Assembly: GCA_029747015.1 (NCBI GenBank)
Contig: JAKOGI010002165.1
Location: 1 to 64,000, forward strand
Source: Carnegiea gigantea
Lineage: Eukaryota > Streptophyta > Magnoliopsida > Caryophyllales > Cactaceae
Direction of reading: 5' to 3'
DNA: 64,000 nt
How positions within the stretch are numbered: the first letter of the stretch is position 1; the number at the start of each line of letters is the position of its first letter. Position numbers and translations under genes: made by a program. This document shows positions 59,345 to 64,000 of this stretch, piece by piece. The notes below the pieces were generated by a model. It was given only the letters and a program-made list of their open reading frames with translations. It was not told where the DNA came from and ran no database searches.

Positions 59345-62062
59345 GTATTTATCTCACATCTCCTGCTCTGCTTCCCAGATTGCTTCTGACATCTCGTGGT
59401 TGGCTCAGAGGACCTTTACCAAGGGCGCCGTCTTTCTACAAAGGTGTTTCTCTCACCGATCCAGGATCTGCATAGGCTGCTCCCCATATGACATGTCTTC
59501 CTGGAGTTGTATAGGGTCAGACTCGATTATCTGAGAGGGATCTGGGACGTACTTCTGTAACTGTGACACATGGAACACGTTGTGTACCCTTGGAAGTTCA
59601 TGCAGTAGTTCTAATCGATACGCTACCTCCCTAACCCTTTGTGTAACTGGGTATGGATCGATGTACCTTGGGCTAAGTTTTCCTGCCATACCGAATCTTG
59701 TAATTCCCTTGGTTGGGGATACCCTGAGAAATACTTAGTCACCCACTTAAAATTCTAAGGGCCTATGCCTTCAGTCGCCTTAGCTCTTCTGGTAGCTCTA
59801 GGCGGCTCTCATCCGTTCTTGAATCACCCAGATCTTGTCAATGGTGGTTTGGACTAATTTCGGCCTAATGGTTGGGGTTTCGTTGATTTCCTGCCAGTAG
59901 AGCAGAGTTCTGCACCTCCTCTCATGCAGGGCCTCATACAGGGCCATCCCAATACTTGTATGGTAGCTATTATTGTAGGAGAACTCAATCAGCACCAGCT
60001 GTTCGTCCCATGCTTTCTTGAAGTCCAGGGCACAAGCCCTCAGCATGTCTTCCAGTGTCTGAATAGTGCGCTCAGTTTGCCCGTCCGTGGCTGGATTGAA
60101 GGCAGTACTGAAATGTAATAATGTCCTAAATGCCTCCTGTAGCTTTTACCAAAAACTCAACTGGAATCTAGTGTCCCAGTCTGACACTATGGAGCTGGGC
60201 ACTTCGTGTAGTTGTACCATCTCTTCAAGGTATGCTCGGGCTAGCTGGTCTAAAGTCCAGGAATTTCTTATGGATATAAAATGCGTCATTTTTGTGAGGC
60301 GATCTGCTATTAACCAAATTGCATTGCTCTTCCTCTGAGTCAGTGGTAAGCCTACCACAAAATCCATGAACACTGAATCCCACTTCCACCTAGGGACGTC
60401 CAGCGGTTGCAGAACTCGCGTCGGTCGCTGGTGTTTAATCTTTACCCTTTGATAGGTTAAGCACTTTGCCACATAGTCAGCTACTTGCGGCTTTATGTTG
60501 CTCCACCAGAATATTTGCTTCATATCTTTGCACAATTTGTTTCCCCTTGGGTGCACAGAGTGTAGAGTATTGTGACCCTCATCCAGAATCTTCTTCTTAA
60601 GCACCTCTAATGTGGAAACACACTCCTGGTTGTGGAACCTTATGGTACATTGATCACGAACCCGGGTGCTTTCCCTACCAATATCTCTTCCCTAATATGT
60701 TTCAATTGAGGGTCCATAGCCTGTACTACTCGAATTTCCTCTGTGAGAGTTGGCTATGCTTTCATGGCGCAAAGCATAGACTTGGTCTCCAGGGTGATCA
60801 CATTAAGCACCAACTTTTGGAACTCCTCACAAAAGTCACTGGGCAGTGCCAACAAGCAGTTTAGTACCGGGTACGGTCGGCTGCTCAGTGCATCAGCCAC
60901 TATATTAGTTTTTCCCTGGTGGTACTGGAAATAGACATCGTAGTCTTTCAGAAATTTCAGCCACCTTGTCTGCTTTAGATTCAAATCCTCTTACGAAAAA
61001 AGGCATTTTAAATTTTGGTGGTCAATGAAAACCTCACAATATTCCCCGTAAAGGTAATGCCTTCAAATCTTCAGTGCGAACACAATAGCTGCTAACTCTA
61101 GGTCATGAGTTGGGTAGTTCCGCTCATAAGTCTTCAGTTGTCGTGAAGCATAGGCTATGACACGATCCTCCTGCATCAGCACGTATCCCAATCCACTCTT
61201 AGACGCATCGCTATACACCACAAAGTCCTTGTTGGTGCTGGGTAAGGCCAGTATAGGCGTACTTGTCAGTCTTTTCTTAACTTCTTGGAATGCTTCCTTG
61301 CATTGCTCTATTCATTCATACTTAACAACCTTCCTAGTCAAGTTAATGAGCGGGTGGTGATCTTTGAGAAGTTTTGGACAAACCTACGATAGTACCCTGT
61401 CAAGCCCAAGAAACTCCTCACCTCCATCGGATTTTTAGGTCATGGCCACTTCGTTACGACCTTTATCTTTTGAGGATCCACAGACACTCCCTCGTTATAT
61501 ACTACGTGCGCCAAAAAAATGCCACTTTGCTCAACCAAAATTCACACTTTGTAAACTTGGCATACAACTCATTCTTCCTCAATACTTCTAAGTAGGTCCT
61601 CAAATGGTGGGTATGATCCTCTGGAGTCCTCAAGTATATCAGTATATCATCTATAAACACCACCACAAACTGGTCCAGGTAGGGTTTGAAGATTTTGTTA
61701 ATGAGGTCCATGAACACTGTTGGGGCATTAGTAAGCCCAAAGGGCATCATTGCGAACTCATAATGCCCATACCAGGTGCGGAAGGCAATCTTAGGTATGT
61801 CTTCGTCTTTGATTCAGAGTTGGTGATACCTCGAACGAAGGTCTATCTTTGAGAAAGTCCCCGCACCTCTAAGTTGGTCGAAGAGGTCATCTATTCTGGG
61901 CAAAGGGTAACGGTTCTTGACCGTTCTCCCCATAGTCTATGCACAACCTCAGAGTCCCATCCTGCTTTTTCACAAATAACACTGGGGCTCCCCATGGGGA
62001 TGTACTGGGCCGAATATACCCCTTCTCTAATAGCTCATCCAGCTGTGTCTTGAATTCCTTAA
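59345..62062 (-). pseudogene. Element H pol remnant: RT, RNase H, integrase, chromodomain
   Basis: Reverse transcriptase part with FIDDILIY and [16 protein letters not shown] (61502-61750 and flanks), RNase H end with VADALS (60754-60984), integrase (59798-60604) interrupted by TAA at 60146-60148, with SVHPRG, CLTYQ in place of CLTCQ, FMDF, SDWD and TDGQTE. GPF-like tail with NVFHVSQL (59453-59689) follows, then a chromodomain with several stops (PLVKVL-stop-ANHEMSEA) to about 59345. The frame from 60604 to 59453 is constant; upstream parts are frameshifted. Clearly non-functional. Confidence 0.88.
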
Positions 62063-64000
62063 TGATGTATGTCCCGAGGGTCCAAGCTAAAACTCAAATT
62101 AAGAGTGAAAGCTTACAAACCAAGAGAGCATACTATCAAGGGAAACCAAAGGAAAATGGCACGTAATATGTTTGTTGTGAGGCAACAAACGCGTGACGGA
62201 GGAATAGAACTTAGAATCAAGTTATTCTAAGTGAGAATCAAAAGAGAACTTGATGTATCTTCAAGGGATTATGATGTATGTACGAAGGATAGAAGGAACC
62301 CAAGCTAAACACTTCAAAAACACAACTCAAAACAATGAATTATACACGGTTGGAGGGTGGCACGGTCGTGCTCTTAGGCACGGGCAGGCCGTGCCACTTT
62401 GCTGGTTTGTGGTGCCATGTTTTCTTACTTTGCACGGTTGAGTTTGCTTTGGAGTTTGTGATGGAAGCTAGAATATTAGAGGTAGCCTAAGCCTTGAATA
62501 AGCATGGGAATGGATATGTGCATGGCTTTTATTTGGGAGAAAGTGGAAGGGAATCAAAGATAAGATTTACTAACTCAAGATTAAGCTAGCAAACTATCCT
62601 TAATTCTCTTTGAATACTTGAAGATTATCAAGGTAGATGGGTAGTTCTAAACTCAATGTTTGGATACAGAAACACTACCAAACTCAAGTTTAGGGCCCTT
62701 AAACTATGATTAAGATACAGATATCACCACTTAATCAAGTTTAAGACTACACTTGATCACCACCTTAATCGGCCTAGTTAAGGATAAGCAAGTTTAGTAT
62801 TTGGTTGCACTAAGGCACGAAAGCACAAAGCTCTCAAAGGGGTTTTCTTTCAAATCTGATTGTCTTCTCATACAAGGGGCGTGCAAGCTCTTTAAATGAA
62901 GCTAAGCTAGTAAGCAAGCACACATACACACACCTCTACCTTTCTCAATAGTTAGGAAAGGTATTAAGAGCTAACACAAGCTGATTTGTGCTAAACTAGA
63001 TTACAAGCTTGTTTAAACTAATCTAATACATCTTAAACATAAAGTAAAATATTACTAATGTTCATTATATATCAATCTACTCTTAAACTAAGCTTAATAC
63101 ATGCTGAGATTTTGCTGAGCTCCCATTGGTTAGCCGTAAAGTGGTCCTCGCCTTTTGTCTAGCCAATAGTATGCAAGAGACACTCTTTTTGCTGTTTGTT
63201 CTTCATTGGTCCGACCTTCCCAAGGTCTTGCAGTCCATCATTGATACCTAGGGACGTGCGCCAAGCTTTGAAGAGTGTGCCAAATCTGCTGAGTTGAAGG
63301 AAACCCACCGGTGAAGGCAAAAATAAACCGGGATAGCAAACCGGGTTCAAGGATAGTTTCTGGCCGGTTTTAGGACTAGGATTAGGCTTAGCAAAAGTGA
63401 TGATGATTCGGTTTTCAGGCCATGGGGGGTCACTTTGGGATGTGTATAAACCCCTCCCACAAAGAAACCAAGGTTAAAGTATGTTTAAGTAAGGTAATTA
63501 GGCTTAAACATTTTACCGTGCAGATTAGAGCCTAATCTGACCGGTTTGGGAAAAGTCCTTGATCTCTCATCCTCTTGTGGGTATGATTGAAAACTAATGC
63601 TCAGATCTGAAAGTAGACATCATGAGGATTCCAAAAATGTAAAATTCCAAGACTTAAACCACTATTAAGCTTATGAAATCACATAACCAAAACTGGGTAA
63701 GTTCTGGTTGAACTGGGTAGTTTGTATGTCTTGGGTTTAATACTTAATTTGAGAGGGTAAATGAAGTCTAAATGGGATGAAACTTGTTTTGATGTAAAGC
63801 TGACTTCTTAAACTTCAATCCCAATGTAAAATATTGGACTTAAACCTTGAAGGGGTTTATGTAATTAACCTCTCAAAACAGGGTTTGCTGCTGGAAGCAA
63901 ACCATGACCTGCTGTTTTAGGTCTTAAACAAAATAAGGATGATTTATTCATCCTTTAATCACCCAAATGAATTTATCTAGCTTGATTTGATTCTTTAAAT
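62063..64000 (-). mobile_element. Family-D LTR, second copy, runs off the window
   Basis: Starts TGATGTATG inside element H pol (possible target site CTTAA at 62058-62062). It matches 9424-10100 and shares later phrases with LTRs A and B (CCACCGGTG, TGATTTGATTCTTT). The closing CATCA should lie just past 64000. Read on the minus strand this is a 3' LTR, so the element body lies to the right. It carries hairpins at 62658-62683 and 62707-62737 and a GC palindrome at 62359-62395. Confidence 0.85.
62658..62737 (-). other. Hairpin pair in family-D LTR
   Basis: GTTTGG/CCAAAC (62658-62663, 62678-62683, loop ATACAGAAACACTA) and TGATTAAG/CTTAATCA (62707-62714, 62730-62737, loop ATACAGATATCACCA). Loop conserved, stems different. 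Confidence 0.65.

Larger units (their letters stand above)
56668..62062 (-). mobile_element. Element H: 3' half of a Tekay-like chromovirus, cut by family D
   Basis: 3' LTR 56668-59186, polypurine tract near 59187-59197, pol from chromodomain to mid reverse transcriptase (59345-62062). The pol sequence stops at 62062, where the TGATGTATG start of a family-D LTR begins, so the 5' half lies beyond or is lost. Confidence 0.85.

Noticed and set aside
62341..62395. CRISPR-like or toxin/antitoxin-like palindromes
   Set aside because: The palindromes are retrotransposon LTR modules in a plant genome; there are no regular spacers or cas genes.
63159..63350. 63-codon minus-strand frame near the window end
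   Set aside because: It lies in the family-D LTR, with no domain and no conservation in the A or B LTRs.
9424..64000. The two family-D LTR segments as the two ends of one giant element
   Set aside because: They are both in the same relative orientation, but the left one is truncated, similarity is only moderate, and the right one clearly interrupts element H. They are better read as separate copies.
1..64000. tRNA, rRNA or snoRNA genes
   Set aside because: Searched by eye for cloverleaf ends, B-box words and rRNA signatures; only primer-binding sites complementary to initiator tRNA-Met were found.

Overview
This window is nuclear DNA from a flowering plant, probably a eudicot. The evidence is one intron-containing gene for a chloroplast-targeted CGFS glutaredoxin, AT-rich non-coding DNA, and a thick pile of plant-type Ty3/gypsy LTR retrotransposons primed by initiator tRNA-Met. 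I saw no bacterial operons, rRNA, tRNA or CRISPR. I cannot name the species.

Layout. (1) 634-7047, plus strand: GRXS14-like monothiol glutaredoxin in three exons (634-865, 1816-2085, 6992-7047), 185 codons, with a GC-AG first intron and a roughly 0.95 kb terminal-inverted-repeat element in the long second intron. (2) 7048-9423: no gene, with possible decayed transposons. (3) 9424-30603: a nest of related CRM-like (centromeric retrotransposon clade) elements. These are a truncated LTR of family D (9424-10100); an inverted fragment of a family-B LTR (10101-11016); element A (11021-18647, minus, nearly intact, LTRs about 99% identical by eye); element B (18648-30603, minus, gag only); and element C (22937-29817, plus, full structure, TSD TGAGT), which sits inside the right LTR of B. 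(4) 30604-32160: no gene, irregular short repeats. (5) Element E (32166-43359, minus, TSD TTGTA): decayed Tekay/Del-type chromovirus with 2.6 kb LTRs, a chromodomain and an extra reading frame upstream of gag. (6) 43365-45107: no gene, an old direct repeat. (7) 45108-56667: non-coding Tekay-like remnants F and G, an inverted LTR piece, and a decayed tandem-repeat block. (8) Element H (56668-62062, minus): 3' half of another Tekay-like element, cut by the LTR of a second family-D element (62063 to beyond the window end).

Most interesting signal. The LTRs and leaders of the otherwise diverged families A, B, C and D carry two palindromic RNA-like modules. One is a run of short hairpins whose stems change but stay complementary while the loop (plus strand ATACAGA-n-ACACCA, about 14 nt) is kept. 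The other is a GC-rich double palindrome of about 36 nt (GCACGGT / CCGTGCC / GCACG-CGTGC). In A, B and D both lie in the LTR between the promoter side and the primer-binding site. In C the GC module is downstream of the primer-binding site, triplicated with an exact 72-bp period. All positions fall in the expected 5' leader of the genomic RNA, which suggests a shared packaging, dimerisation, priming or translation structure. This is inference from sequence and needs folding and comparative tests.

How the genes work together. The only host gene is the glutaredoxin. The rest is selfish DNA: A and C supply Gag-Pol frames (both broken by point lesions), B keeps only gag and looks like a non-autonomous partner, and E-H are fossils.
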